Positions 39,752 through 51,900 of a DNA stretch of 64,000 nt are shown in pieces. This stretch comes from Durusdinium trenchii (lineage: Eukaryota; Sar; Dinophyceae; Suessiales; Symbiodiniaceae), in assembly GCA_963970005.1 (NCBI GenBank), contig CAXAMN010021718.1, positions 829,243 to 893,242 on the forward strand. Direction: 5' to 3'. Numbering within the stretch: position 1 is the first letter of the stretch; each line of letters starts with the position of its first letter. The notes under the pieces are model-generated. The model did no database searches. It was not told the origin of the DNA and saw only the letters and a program-made list of their open reading frames with translations. Made by a program: the position numbers and the translations under genes.

Positions 39752-42700
39752 GCGCGCGCCGCCGCGGTTCAACGCGACAGGTCGTGGAAGAATGGGGGAA
39801 GAAGGGGAAGAAGGAGGAGCATTTTTTTTTCAGGAGCCTCTCTTCAGGATCGTGGAGGGATCTTGGGCTTCAGGGTGGTTTGAGGAGTTGGATGGAGGTT
39901 CCAAGTCGAGGAAAAGGACCACCGGTGACCTGCAAACCAGTCTCTGGACCCCCAAGACCAAGGTGGGTGGTGCATGGACTGCCCTTGAAGGCCCCTTGAA
40001 CTCTTTTCGGGGCTATTAATGGGACACCCGAATTCCGTGGTGCTGCAGCTCTCCAACATGGGACTTCAATCAGTCTTCAAGAGTTTTGCGGAGTCAACTT
40101 GGCCACCCGAAAGCCGCGTGAAACGGCTGGGGACACGACACGTGGCCGTCGCAAATGAAACAGGCCAATTGAAACAGGGAGTTCGGTGAGTTGATTTGTC
40201 CGAAGGCCTAACTTCTAAGAGTCTTGAGCAGGTCTTCCTATTGAAACCCTCCTTCCGAACTCGGCCATTGAAAGAGTTCGATTGACCTGGTTTTGTAGTG
40301 TAAAGTCCTCAGTGAAACAGCTCGGTTGTTCGATAAGAACCATTAAATCACACACACCCATGTCGAGTTTCCTTTGTGGATGTCTCACAACTCTGATATG
40401 AATGTGCAGTCAGCCGTCAGGTTGACTACCAGTGTGAGACGAAGACGCCAGGGGCTGACCTTTGGTCGTCAACAGCTGGGTTTTCATCGCACTTCTTGCA
40501 CTTACATTTGGCGCAGCCTTGTGCTAGCTTGAACGTCGAGCCCGTCCTGCTCGAAAAAGCTTTTGTCCTCTTGAACATGAACGACACTACTTTTTCCAAA
40601 GCTGAACACGCATAAAATAGCCAGTCGATAGAAAGGATGGCTCCCTATGTTGCGGTCTGAGTTTTGTTGTACCGCACAACCTTTTCACAAGTTTCACATG
40701 TTTGTTTCAAAGAAAGTACCATCCCCTACAGTTCATGATCCTGGTCAGCAGAATCAGCCCTGAAATCACTTGGTCTTTCGACAGACCAGAGCGGCAGTCA
40801 GCTTTGCCAATCCTTTGATCACCAGTCAGTTTGGAGGCCATCGCTAGCAGGTTGGAGGCCATCACCAGTCAGTTTCTTCCAAATCAACACCTCTCAGCAC
40901 CCTGCACGTGCCATCACGTCACTTCCAAGCTCGCCGTCACTTGCACAGAGAGCTTCGCTCGTCGATGGCGGCGACAGCGGGTCGCCGCGTCTTTGGGTCC
41001 TTCCACTGCTCAAACGTGCTGGAATTACTGAGGCGAAGATGGGATGGGATGGTTGATGGGTTGACCAGATGGTCTTTTCTTCTATTTCGGTGGAGCATTC
41101 TTTAACTGCACGAATGACAGGGGTGGGGTGATGGTGGGTGGCATGAACGACCATCTTCTACATTGAACATTGGGGGCATACAATGGCTGAAAACCTGAGA
41201 TCTCTTGGTTCTTCTTTCTTAATTTGGTCATTTCAGGTGACCGGAAAGAGGTCGGGAGGTTGCTGGAGCTCTTTCTAGGATCATAGGCTAGCTGTGTTTT
41301 GTGGGTTTCCTAACATGTTCATCCACTTCAAGCATTGAAGATCACCGGACCTGCTGTGTCCACCCGTCTTCATCGAACGAAGAAGGCCTGGAGCCGAAGA
41401 TCGCTCCAGTTCGTACCCGAAGCCCACAATAGGCACCTGAAGCACGAAGCCGCTTCGGACCGGGACGGCGGTTCCCACGCTTTCAGAGGGTTTCTGTTTC
41501 TTCACCGTTTTGGGCACCGGGTCCTTGTGCTGGGAGGGCGACCCGCGATCGCTTCGAAAACCACGCCAGGCAGCCAACTGGGAAGTATCAAGCTCCTCTC
41601 AGGTGGGGTGGTGTTCAGTTCACCTTTGTTCAGCTGGCGGCGACACCTTTGTTCAGTCACCGGTGAGGGGTCACACGCAGGTTCAGAGCGGCGCGAGCGG
41701 ACGTTTGGACCTTTTTGGAGTTTCCAAGTGACAGGCTGACAGGCTGACCTGTCTAAGTGATCTCAGATCTCAGATCTGTTCAGTTCAAAAGAACCAAATG
41801 CACAGCATCTGCTCGGGAACTGTTCCGCGCGGAGATCCGGAGATCCGTCCGCCGCGGATGGGCCGTTCCAGCGAGCGGTTCGGGACAACCGACGAAACGC
41901 CCGGGACGTTCCGTGAAGGTCATGGAAGGATGAGGACGTGGCAAGGTTTCCACATTTGGAGGAAAAGGATGACCCGAAGTTCTAGAATCTTCTAGAAATA
42001 TTTGGGGGTCTATGTACAGGAAACAATGGTTTTCACTCCCCAAACAAGGGATTTCTTGTAGATTATCCCTTGAACCAATTCTGGGATGAAGGGCTGGCTG
42101 TCGTCTTCCCTGGACTCCATCTCCCTAAGTCTCCAGCCCTAGCCTTCCGTTCGACCCGTTTCAACATGACAAAGACCTGCTTTTGGTCAAGTCCTTACTA
42201 AAAATCAGTGGTTCGGTTCATAACAGCCCACCAACGGACCACTCCGGTCGCCCCTATCGTCACCTGACTCCACTCCCCTCCGGTCCTCAGACCGCGCCGG
42301 TGCCCTCCTCCCGGGTTCACGCGCCGCCGACGGCAGACGCGCCCTCGTCGCGCAGGCCTTTCCCGTTGCCGTCGGAGGACCCGGGAAGTCTGGGCTTGGC
42401 TCCCAGCGGTCGCTCCTGAGGCACGGAGGATTGGGCGATGCATTGGGGTTCTGAAGAGGAAATGGCCATGTAGGCCCAATGTAGGCCAGGTTCTCTTTGA
42501 CCACTTCCAGGTGGTGAATGAAGTCCTCTTTGAAGTCCAGGACTCGGAGAGGACATGGTGTTGGATCATTTTGGATGGTTTTGGGGGGCCTGAACTTGAT
42601 GAAGGCATCAGTTCCGAAGGTGCCCGGCGGACGCGAGGAGAAGCACTCTCAGAATAGACTGGAAGGTGTCCAAAGGAAGAAGAAGAAGAAGAAACGTTGA

Positions 42701-42990
42701 GAGGCAGTCCTTTTATCATGAAGCCAAGGTGCTTTGTGAGTTTTAAGGATCCATTCAGGAGGTATATCGGGATAGGATTACACCAAACCTACTATCGGAC
42801 ATACACCCGCCAATCCAATCAGACATGGCTTGGGAAGAGTCCTTTCTGTTCAATGATGAGCATTTGTGGATACTTTCCCCACCTGACAACGATACTTCAA
42901 GAGTTTGAGTGCCAAGATGCTTCTGCCGTACGTGCTCTTCTGTATCTGGATCTTTGGTCCAATGGTTCAGCAGCGTCCTCTTGTTCCTAG
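39752..42990. other. Mostly non-coding, weak exon candidates
   Basis: G/C-rich patches with open frames near 40920-41035, 41400-41560, 41800-41930 and 42240-42430 could be exons but show no recognisable domain. 40833-40866 holds a copy of the dispersed GGAGGCCATCGCTAG repeat. Confidence 0.3.
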
Positions 42991-42999
42991 CAAGGCCAG

Positions 43000-45900
43000 G
43001 AGTGCCCCGAACGAGTCGCGTCGCGTCCGAACGCTCCGACGCTCCGGACTCGTCCGGCAGGTCCGAGTGGCCACTTCGGTGCAGAAGCGCGGAAGCACTT
43101 CCTGCTGGAGGCGGGCTTCTTCGGGCTTCGACGGTCCAGAAGTGAACAAAGCAGGTTGGGGGCCAGGGCGGGTCGGATGATTGAAGCTCCGGACCTCTTC
43201 CTTCTTCTTTTTCTTCGTTCTTGGAAGGTGTTTTGGATGCAAGTGGGTGGTGTGTTATCGAAAAGGATGTAGAAAAAAACACATGTATATCTGGAACCCC
43301 AAACAACCAGAAATTAATGGATGTTTCTACAAACGACCATTTGCTATGTAAAGGACCTTCATTGCCATATTGGAACATCCAATTGTTTCTGGTTGATTGG
43401 GGTTCCAGGTAGATATATGTATATAGCTGCTCATGTGGCCTGGTATGCTTCGACGAGGACAAAAAAGGTATACCTGGAGCCACAGGGGGTGGCTGATGGA
43501 ATGGGGTGAAGCAAAGGAGATTTGCCCCGAAATTTACAGGCTCCACCATGAAACGGAGCCTGACAGTGCTTTTTCGTAAGCCGGGGGCACTTCCCGGAGC
43601 GGAGCTGGCAGTTGCACTTCAAAAAGAGCCAAAGCCAGTCGGACCCCTCATGGACTCACCTGACACAAGTCGGATTATCATCAGGCCGGACGAAAGCCGG
43701 ACGGAAGCGACTGAAGCCTCGAGGATGGCATCACCTTCCTGAACCATGGTGCCTTTGGTGCCACGCTGAAAAGCTGCCTCGACAGCAAACGCCAATGGGC
43801 AGAATACATCGAGCGGCAACCCGTGCGCTTCTACGACCGAGACACGGTGGCACAGACCGGGCGGTGAAAAGGTCGCAGAAGAGAAGGTTTTGGAGTAGAA
43901 GGTTTGGGCAGTTTTGTTGATCCCTATCCCTTGCAATTTCTATTCTTAAAGCATCTTGAAACTGTTTGGAAGGTCGGAAAGTCAATTGGAACCATGTAGT
44001 GGAGCTCTTTGGTTTCCTTTGATTCCGGATCGTTAAATTGGCTCGCTTGATTTGCGGATCCAAGACGATCTGGCTATGGCTGTGCCTCAAGAAATACCAC
44101 CCTGCAACCCGCAGATTTGAGAGTACTTTCCTTTTTTACCAGGGGGTTGGGAGGATACCTGTTTTTTCCATAGCCATTTGACCTGCAGTTTGGTAGCACA
44201 CCATCAGCTTCTGGTCAGACCCATGTAGGATGTTTGGGCAGAATTTGGGTGTCCTCGCAATGTCCTGACTTGTTCTGTTGACCAAGCATCTACGACCAAA
44301 GGGGTCACCCATAGGGGGAACCCACTGATGCATTGGACCCCCCTTGGATGGTTCTGGTATGAAGCACCTATATAGTTGTAAAACTCCACCAAAGCCTCTC
44401 GCATCCACATGCCGTTCTTAGCGCAAGATGTGGAAACCCCAAGCTCGCCAGATGCCCCGACCAGTTTCCCCACCCGGCCCAAGTTGGACGTTTCCGTTCC
44501 CCTCTCCCTCCGTGGTCTTCGGTTGGAACTGGCCGCGGCCGAGGAGAAGCTTTTCCCTGGCTGGTTCACGTCACTCGAGGCCTAGCCCAGGCGGAGAACG
44601 GGGTGGAGACCCTTCGTTTGGGGTTTGCGGACACATGGACAGCTTCAGCTTTAGTTCTTTTTCTTGGAAGATCCAAGAGACACGGTGGCACAGGGACGCA
44701 CCCCCAACTTGAAAGCGCGAAAGCGAGACTTCGGCGGGTACGGAGGGACACTCCATTTGGGGGACTGATGAGCATGGCGGGTACGGTGGTGTCACGGTGT
44801 TTCTCTCCAAAGGCCTTCCACGAAAAGAGGCCTCCCAGACTGGGATCATCGAGTCCCATGATCCGCCTTCGATGGCGATGACGGTGGTCCTTGTGATGGC
44901 CTTGAGCCTGAAGAGATTCCCACCAAATCTACAGGTCTTTTGGAAGATTTCCACCTCCAACAGAACCGGAAACCGATCCTTTTGCTTCAGGGTGCAAATG
45001 TTCATGAAGCACTGACCGCCTTCGACTTCTTCCCGCGGAAAGTCGGACATCGTTCCTTCCTTTCCGATTTCTTCGGAGCGCAGCGCTTCGCCCGCGCAAA
45101 AGCCCGAGGTGTTGAAGACTCCGCCCGAGCAGCTCCTGCCTGTGCCCTCCGTGACCGTGGCCTGCAACGCGCTGCTGCGCAGCTGGCAGCGGCACCAGCG
45201 GCCCGATGCCACCCAGCGCCGCTCGGAGGACCGAACCAAAGCGACGAGGGCGAAGCGGCGGTGTGCGAGGACGGAGACCTGAGCGTCGACCTCCTGTGGA
45301 GTGGATGGTGGACTTGGAGTGAGTGACTTGGGGCCCATTCATGTGAGTGACATTGGGATGGATGCAGTCCATCGCAGATGAAGGACTGCTCACTTGGACG
45401 AACTTGTTGGGAGGGTTTTTCGGAGGCGAGAGGCAGCTTTCTTGGGCAGCGAACTGGTCATTGGCTTCTCTTGGAAAGAACCCTCACAAATTCTTAAGTA
45501 AAGATACATGGAATTATCCCGGCAAGAGACCCCAAACAGTGTGTGTGAGAGGTCTAGAGGTGCAGCAGCAGAAAGTCTAGAGATCAAGACGCATTGGGGT
45601 CCAGAGAGGTGATGGTGGTGATAAAAGTGGAGATCGTGGTGATGGCGGTGGTGAGTGAGTGAGTGAGTGAGGGAGTGAGGGAGTGAGGGAGTGAGGGGGT
45701 GAGTGTGAGAGTGTGAGAGTGTGACAGTGTGAGAGTGTGAGTGTGAGTGAGAGTGAGTTAGAGTGAGTTTGAGCATGAGCGTGAGCGTCGCGTGTGTGTG
45801 AGCGTGAGTGAGATGAGAAGGCTGGCGCGGCACTTTGTGTACCTCGAAGTGCAGAATGATTTCGTGGCAGGCGCAGCACTTTGTGACCCTCAGAGTGCAG

Positions 45901-48900
45901 ATTTTGAGGCAGGTGCAGGACTTTGTGCTCTCAGATGCTCACTCTCACAGCTCACTCTCACATATCTGCACTTCGAGGTTCACAATGTGTTGTGCATATC
46001 TGCACTTCGAGGTTCACAAAGTGTTGTGCATGCCACGAAATCTGCACTTCGAGGTTCACAAAGTGCAGTTCCTGCCACGAAATCTGCACTTCGAGGTTCA
46101 CAAAGTGCTGTGCCTGCCACGGAATCTGCACTTCAAGGTTCACAAAGTGCTGTGCCTGCCACGAAATCTACACTTCAAGGTTCACAAAGTGCTGTGCCTG
46201 CCATGAAATCTGCACTTCAAGGTTCACATGCGACAGTCCTGATAAGGCGTTTTGCCGCAAGAGTGCTTCCAACGACAACATCAAGGTACCAAAACGCAGC
46301 TTTCGCATGAGACTTCCCCCGATTTCTGAAAACATTTGAAAACGACCCACGAAATCTGCATTTCGAAGTAAAACCGCTTCGATCCCTTGCGCGTGTCACG
46401 ACAAGTGACCACCATGCCCAAAACTGCGCACGGCACCACAACGAGAGCGCAGTCGCGACAAGCGCCCGCCGCGCCCACGCAGATTCTGCGAGCCTGCACA
46501 GTCGAAATGCTGCTGGGTGGGCCAGGAATCCCAACAGCTGATGAGTCTTTCGCATGTGCAGGTGCTGCTGATTGCATGGGGGTGGGGAAAAGAACAAGAA
46601 CAGCTCAGCTTTTGGAATCAGGCCAAGGAAAGGACCCTGAAGGATCAAAGACAAAATCTCAGCCATCCAAAGCCTGGCAGATTTGTCCTTATATGCGGGT
46701 ATCCTGAAGCAAGCAAAATAGACAACATGTCGTTGTCGTTTTCATCCACTTCGGCCCAGCTTTGTATCCGCAACAGATCTCAATCCTTCTAACAACGCAA
46801 GGCAAACCAACTCCACAGAAATAATGGCCTCCAACCGCAGAGCGATGGCCTCCACCCTACTAGCGACGGCCTCTAACCTACCAGCGATAGCCTTCTAAAC
46901 CTTGTTGCGAACTCATCCCCCAAACAGTGTGGACACACTAGGGGTTCTTATGGCAATAGTTAAGCACCGGTGTCTAATCGAGGTGTCGCACCGATGTGTG
47001 CGGCTAATTCGCTGCTATTTGCAGTGCATTCATGCCTCCCGATAGCCACCTGACCCCGTGGAACTGACCAAACCAAGTAGGATTCCCATCATTCTAGCCT
47101 AGGCTTCCTGGCCCACCATTGATTCTATAGCTGAAAAGTTTCGTGGCCCACCATTGTTCTACCAAGGGCTTTACACCTTCAAAACCTCGTCCAATCACAC
47201 TTTTCAACGGTCCCTTCCAATGGTTCAAGTCCTGTACAGAAAATCCTCAACTTGCCAGCAAGAAATACGCAGCTCCCGGTGCCTTGCACCGTGGGTCGTC
47301 CTGAGGCGTGGCCATGATGTCGGTGACCTACGGCTCGACGAAGAAGCTGGTCCGGAAGCTGGCCGAAGAGTCGGGCTTCCAGGCGAGGCGGCGAGGATCA
47401 AGAGGGATAAATAAAACTGCAAGAGACAGGAATATATGAACTGTAGATATGTATATATATATATGTGGTGATATATGGTATTTATATATATATACATATA
47501 TTACATGTAGTGATATTGATTAGTTATATAGTTAGTGATATATATATTTACATATATACATAATATGTATAAATGGATAGTCAAAAAAAAGGTAGGGGCG
47601 CTTTCTACTAGGCCAATTTGCACAAAAAACTGTGGACTATGTCTGCACTGTACAAGATCAAACGCTTCTGTTTTCGTGTGTTGGGGGTACTTTTTTTTCT
47701 TTTTCCGGCGATCGAGGGGGTTGAGGACCTTCAAGCGGTCGATCTTTTGGTCCGTGTCATGTGTCGTAACCGACCCGGGGTTGGTTGGAATCAAAGTGCT
47801 GTTGCAAGCAGTTGCTGACTCACGCGGTGGGTGGCTTCACCTTAAACGCATGTGAGTTGGACCCCAGGCAGTTGCACTGTCAGTGGTTTTGACCGACTTT
47901 TGTTTCGGCCATGGAGCTGGACGTCTTACCCTGCCAGCACCGCAGAGAGATAGGCGCAACAAACCCCAGCAATTTTACGCTTTCCATTTCATTCTCTACC
48001 AAACGCATGGTATGAAGTGTTAACAGTTCTTTGTTTGCTATGAACATCGTGGGTTTGAGAGGTTACTATATGCATGGCCCTCAGTGAGACTTTGGGGCAC
48101 TTTGAGTGTTTCTAGACATTCATGTGGTCCCCATGTATTTAAACATCACATATATATATATATGTAGATATAGTATCTAGTATCTAGTATATAGTATCTA
48201 GTATATAGTATATAGTATATAGTATATAGTACATATCGTGAAACAACTTGGAAATCTTCATGGTTTCTTGATGTCCCCAACGAGTCCTCTGGTGGCCTCG
48301 GCTTGGCCCCAGCGCGTTTCTGCTTTTCGCCAGAGGTCGATGAAGCTCCATTGACGTTCCCGCTCACGGATGAAGTGCTTCGGCAGCAGCGCTTCGGCAG
48401 TTCCTGCGAGAGAAAGAGGAGCAGCAGGTTCGCCTAGCAAGAGAGGTTGAGAGGTACATATGGGATGCGCGACAAAGGGCTGTTCAACCTCTCTTGGTAC
48501 CCTTGGGAACCGCTTGGGAACCGCTTGGGATTGTTTCGATCTGATCGGCGATTGGGCCATTGGTGATGGTCTGAAGACCTCACAGTCACCATATGGATTC
48601 ACTCGGGATGCACCGAGGTGTTTACAGAGGGGTGCACCTTTCAACTCAATGATTGATTCATTAAGGTAATTCTAGAGTCAGTGGTGCCGATAGAACAGGG
48701 CTGCTCAATCTCGTTCATGCTATTCAACCAGCACCACGTTCCGCTTTTGTTGTTGGATGTCAGGTACGTAGGACTTCAGGGGTTTCCATTTTTTCACTCG
48801 AACTCCAAGGTGCTATTCAGAATCAACGGGTTCTTCTACATGGGCCCATGTTCGTCGTCCGCGGTGAGGCAGAAATCCTGGAGTCTTTGGACTCTGTGCT

Positions 48901-51900
48901 GAAGCCGAACACCACGCTGGTGATTCTAGACCTGATTCCATCGAATGCGCCCTTCGTGCCACGGCTCCAGCCATCATCCCCCCATGGCAGACCCGTGGCA
49001 CAAACCGGGTCTTTTGGGGTTTTTCAACCCCGCTTTCGATATTTTTCACAAAAGAACACCCAGTTTCAGCAGTTTTCAGTTCCTTAAAACGTCCAGTTCG
49101 ACAGAATTTGGCACCACCGAAGTAAAGGACATTCCATTTCAGGCCACCGAAAGACAATGGTTTTAAATGGTCTTTTGCCAAGGGAGATCATCCAAACTCA
49201 GCCGAAGCTGTCCTGTCATGTCCTGTCATGTATTCAGTCCGGTTCAGCTGGTGTGTCCGGAAGCGTGACGTTGAGACGTGAAATCCCATGTCGAACGTAG
49301 ACTCAGCCGATGAGTTCAACCCCCCCAAAAAAAAACCGAAGAGCTTGGTCCAATAACAGAAGGGCATCCGCGATGGGGTGGGTTGATGTAGCTCAAGAGT
49401 CTACATGGGGTGCGGCCTCTTTTTTCGAGAGCTTCGGTGGGTCGAAAACACGCGAATTCTGGGACTTGATGCATCGGACGGCCACAGGTGGTGGAACACA
49501 TGTCCAAACCTGGCATAGGTGGGCCTGACAGAGGCCGCGTGTTTGGAGGGATTTGACAGCGACCATGGAGTGATTGGACAGCGACAATGATCACATTGGA
49601 AGAAAAGACATCCAGAACCATGACATACCACGACTCCAGCTTACTAAAAACCCACCAAAAAAACAACATGTCCGAAACTCTGGCCATTTGGTCGCATGGA
49701 CAAAGGGTGGTGTGGGGCGACACCTGATACTGATGGGCGATGCCGGAAGACTCCCTGTGCAGTGGAAGTGGAACATAGACCCCCTGGAAGAGCAGTTGTT
49801 TTTCTAACCAATGTGGTTCCTGCGATCCCTTTCCCTCGGAGGCCTCCTTCTTTCCTCGCAAGATCCCATCTTCTCAGGTCCTACCCCCGGAGGCCATCGA
49901 GCTCTGCCGTAGCAAGGTGAACGGGGGTGGGGGCGGAATGAGAGGGGAAAGTAGGGGAGGAAACGGAAACAGATCCGGTTGAGGGAAACGCACACATATT
50001 CCCCAAAATCGTTGGTTCAAACCTCTGAAACTACACACACCCTCACACTCTCTCTCTCTCTATACAGAGAGAGTGCTAGTAGGTGAGAGGATCTTCCGTA
50101 ACTGACCTTGAAAAACGACGGGTGCAACAACGGCCACCCTTCTGAAGCTGATCTCCCCAAGAGGGTCAGAAGTTCCCCAAGAGGGTCTGAGTCCTCGGAT
50201 CTGCAGCTTGCGGATCGCTGTGGCTCTTGTCGTTTCAAAGCTTTATTTTGTAGACTCTTGATAAGCCCCCCTGTGACAGAAGAGGTTCTACAATCCAATT
50301 GGGTGGGTGTCCGTGTTCTTTCTCACAGACTATCTCCACCAACACCCGTATGTGTGGATGCGCACCTGCCTGCAAGTGAGTGCATCCAATTGGGTGAGTT
50401 TAATGAATCAGTCTACATCACGGGAAGCAACCCCTCAAGTGCGCTTCCCAGCGGTTTTTGGCCACAGGGACTGATGGAGTGGGGCGGATGTTATGCAGAC
50501 TGCACTCAGACCATCCGGCCACTGGCCCTGGGATAGGCGCATCTAGAAGCAATGGCCACCAACCTAGAAGCAGTGGCCTCCAACCTACTAGAGATGGCCT
50601 CTAGAAGCAGTTGCCTCCAACTCCAACCTATTTGTTTTTCATTTTTTTCAATTTTCGATCACAGCAGCTGTTGGTTTCCGTTTGCCGGATCATGTCAGCC
50701 AACGTGAAGGTTGACGCTTTCTTTTTCGGGGCACACTGACAGACAATTTTTCAGGATCGCTCTATATTTCTGCATGTTCACAACACAATGCATCCACGGC
50801 AGTTCATACCCGGAGTTTACTTCGTCAGTGGGCACCAGCTCTGATGAACGAGCAAGAGTCCATGTTGAACCAGCTTCGGCGCCAGCGACTCTTTGGCGCG
50901 CTCGTTGTGACAGTTCTTCAGACCAAGACCCGACGCAGACCTGACAAACACAGACAGGTCTCGGTGGTGGGTGAACTTGTAAAGCTGGGTGCTGGTACCA
51001 TCGAGTGAATCCTGACGCATCGTCGATATCCACGTTCGATAGACTGGAGGTTTGATTCACTTGGCGAAAGAGAACGTTCCTTCTCACGAAGATCCTCACA
51101 TCCACGTTCAGAGACTGGACTCGCCCTCTCCGCGTGGGAGGCGCCTGATGCCTTCCTTCTGCTCGATGCAGCCCACGGGCTGTTGGGCCGCTCGGCGCGG
51201 TTGGGCACTCCGCAGAGGGTGTGGCGGCACGGAGGTCCCGAGACGTCTTGGGTTCAATGATTCATGTTCGTTCATGATCCTTTAAACCTTCAGAAAGGTG
51301 GGGTGTTCAGCTAGTGGCTGTGCACCTGGCACCTGTACTGGACTCTCTATATACTGTCAGCTCTTGGCTTTTTGGTGGGGGAAGTGAGAGGGGGGATGGC
51401 ATCTGGTGGTTTGAGACGGAGATTGTGAGCACAAGATTGGAGGATTGAACCGAAGTGGGAGCTGGTCGACACCCGTTGAAGACCCAAAAGTGGGTTTGAC
51501 CGTGCTCGGAAAGCTGAAGACCGCACCCAGAAGTGTTAGTGTTGTCTTCGTCAAAGACCAAGTGGGAGGGAATCATGCCAAAAACTCCAATCCCCTGAAC
51601 CTTCCTATAAGAATATCATAGATAACATATGGTCATTAAACACGCCTGCTCGAACCTTCCTCGACCGTTTATTCTTTCTTCCGCTGCTCGAACCACTTCC
51701 GCCAGCTGCTACCAGGCTGGCCCCTGAAGCTCTCCGGCCCACGGCGCGAGTATCCCGTGGATGCCGTCATGACGAACTGCCGCTGTGGGCGCATGGAGGG
51801 TCGGGCTCAGGGGGTGGCCGGAGCCCAGTGGCACATGAAGAACAGCAAAAGGCTTAATGAAATCAGATGAAATAAGTAGACATACCCTTCCTCCAACAAG

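Noticed and set aside
45577..45879. Ser/His/Thr-rich ORFs on the minus strand (also 45390-45833)
   Set aside because: They are translations of the GTGA microsatellite.
45826..46230. CRISPR array because of regular 42-bp repeats
   Set aside because: Units are directly tandem without unique spacers, in an intron of a eukaryotic gene.
47306..47382. SVTYGSTKK block as motif of a phage-type mitochondrial RNA polymerase
   Set aside because: The neighbouring exons on the same strand give the class-V aminotransferase blocks in order, and the YGSTKK block fits that family; no other polymerase motif is present.
48869..48955. LKPNTTLVILDL as a leucine-rich repeat
   Set aside because: It continues as IPSNAPF and joins in frame to VLPPEAIELCRSK, the expected aminotransferase segment.
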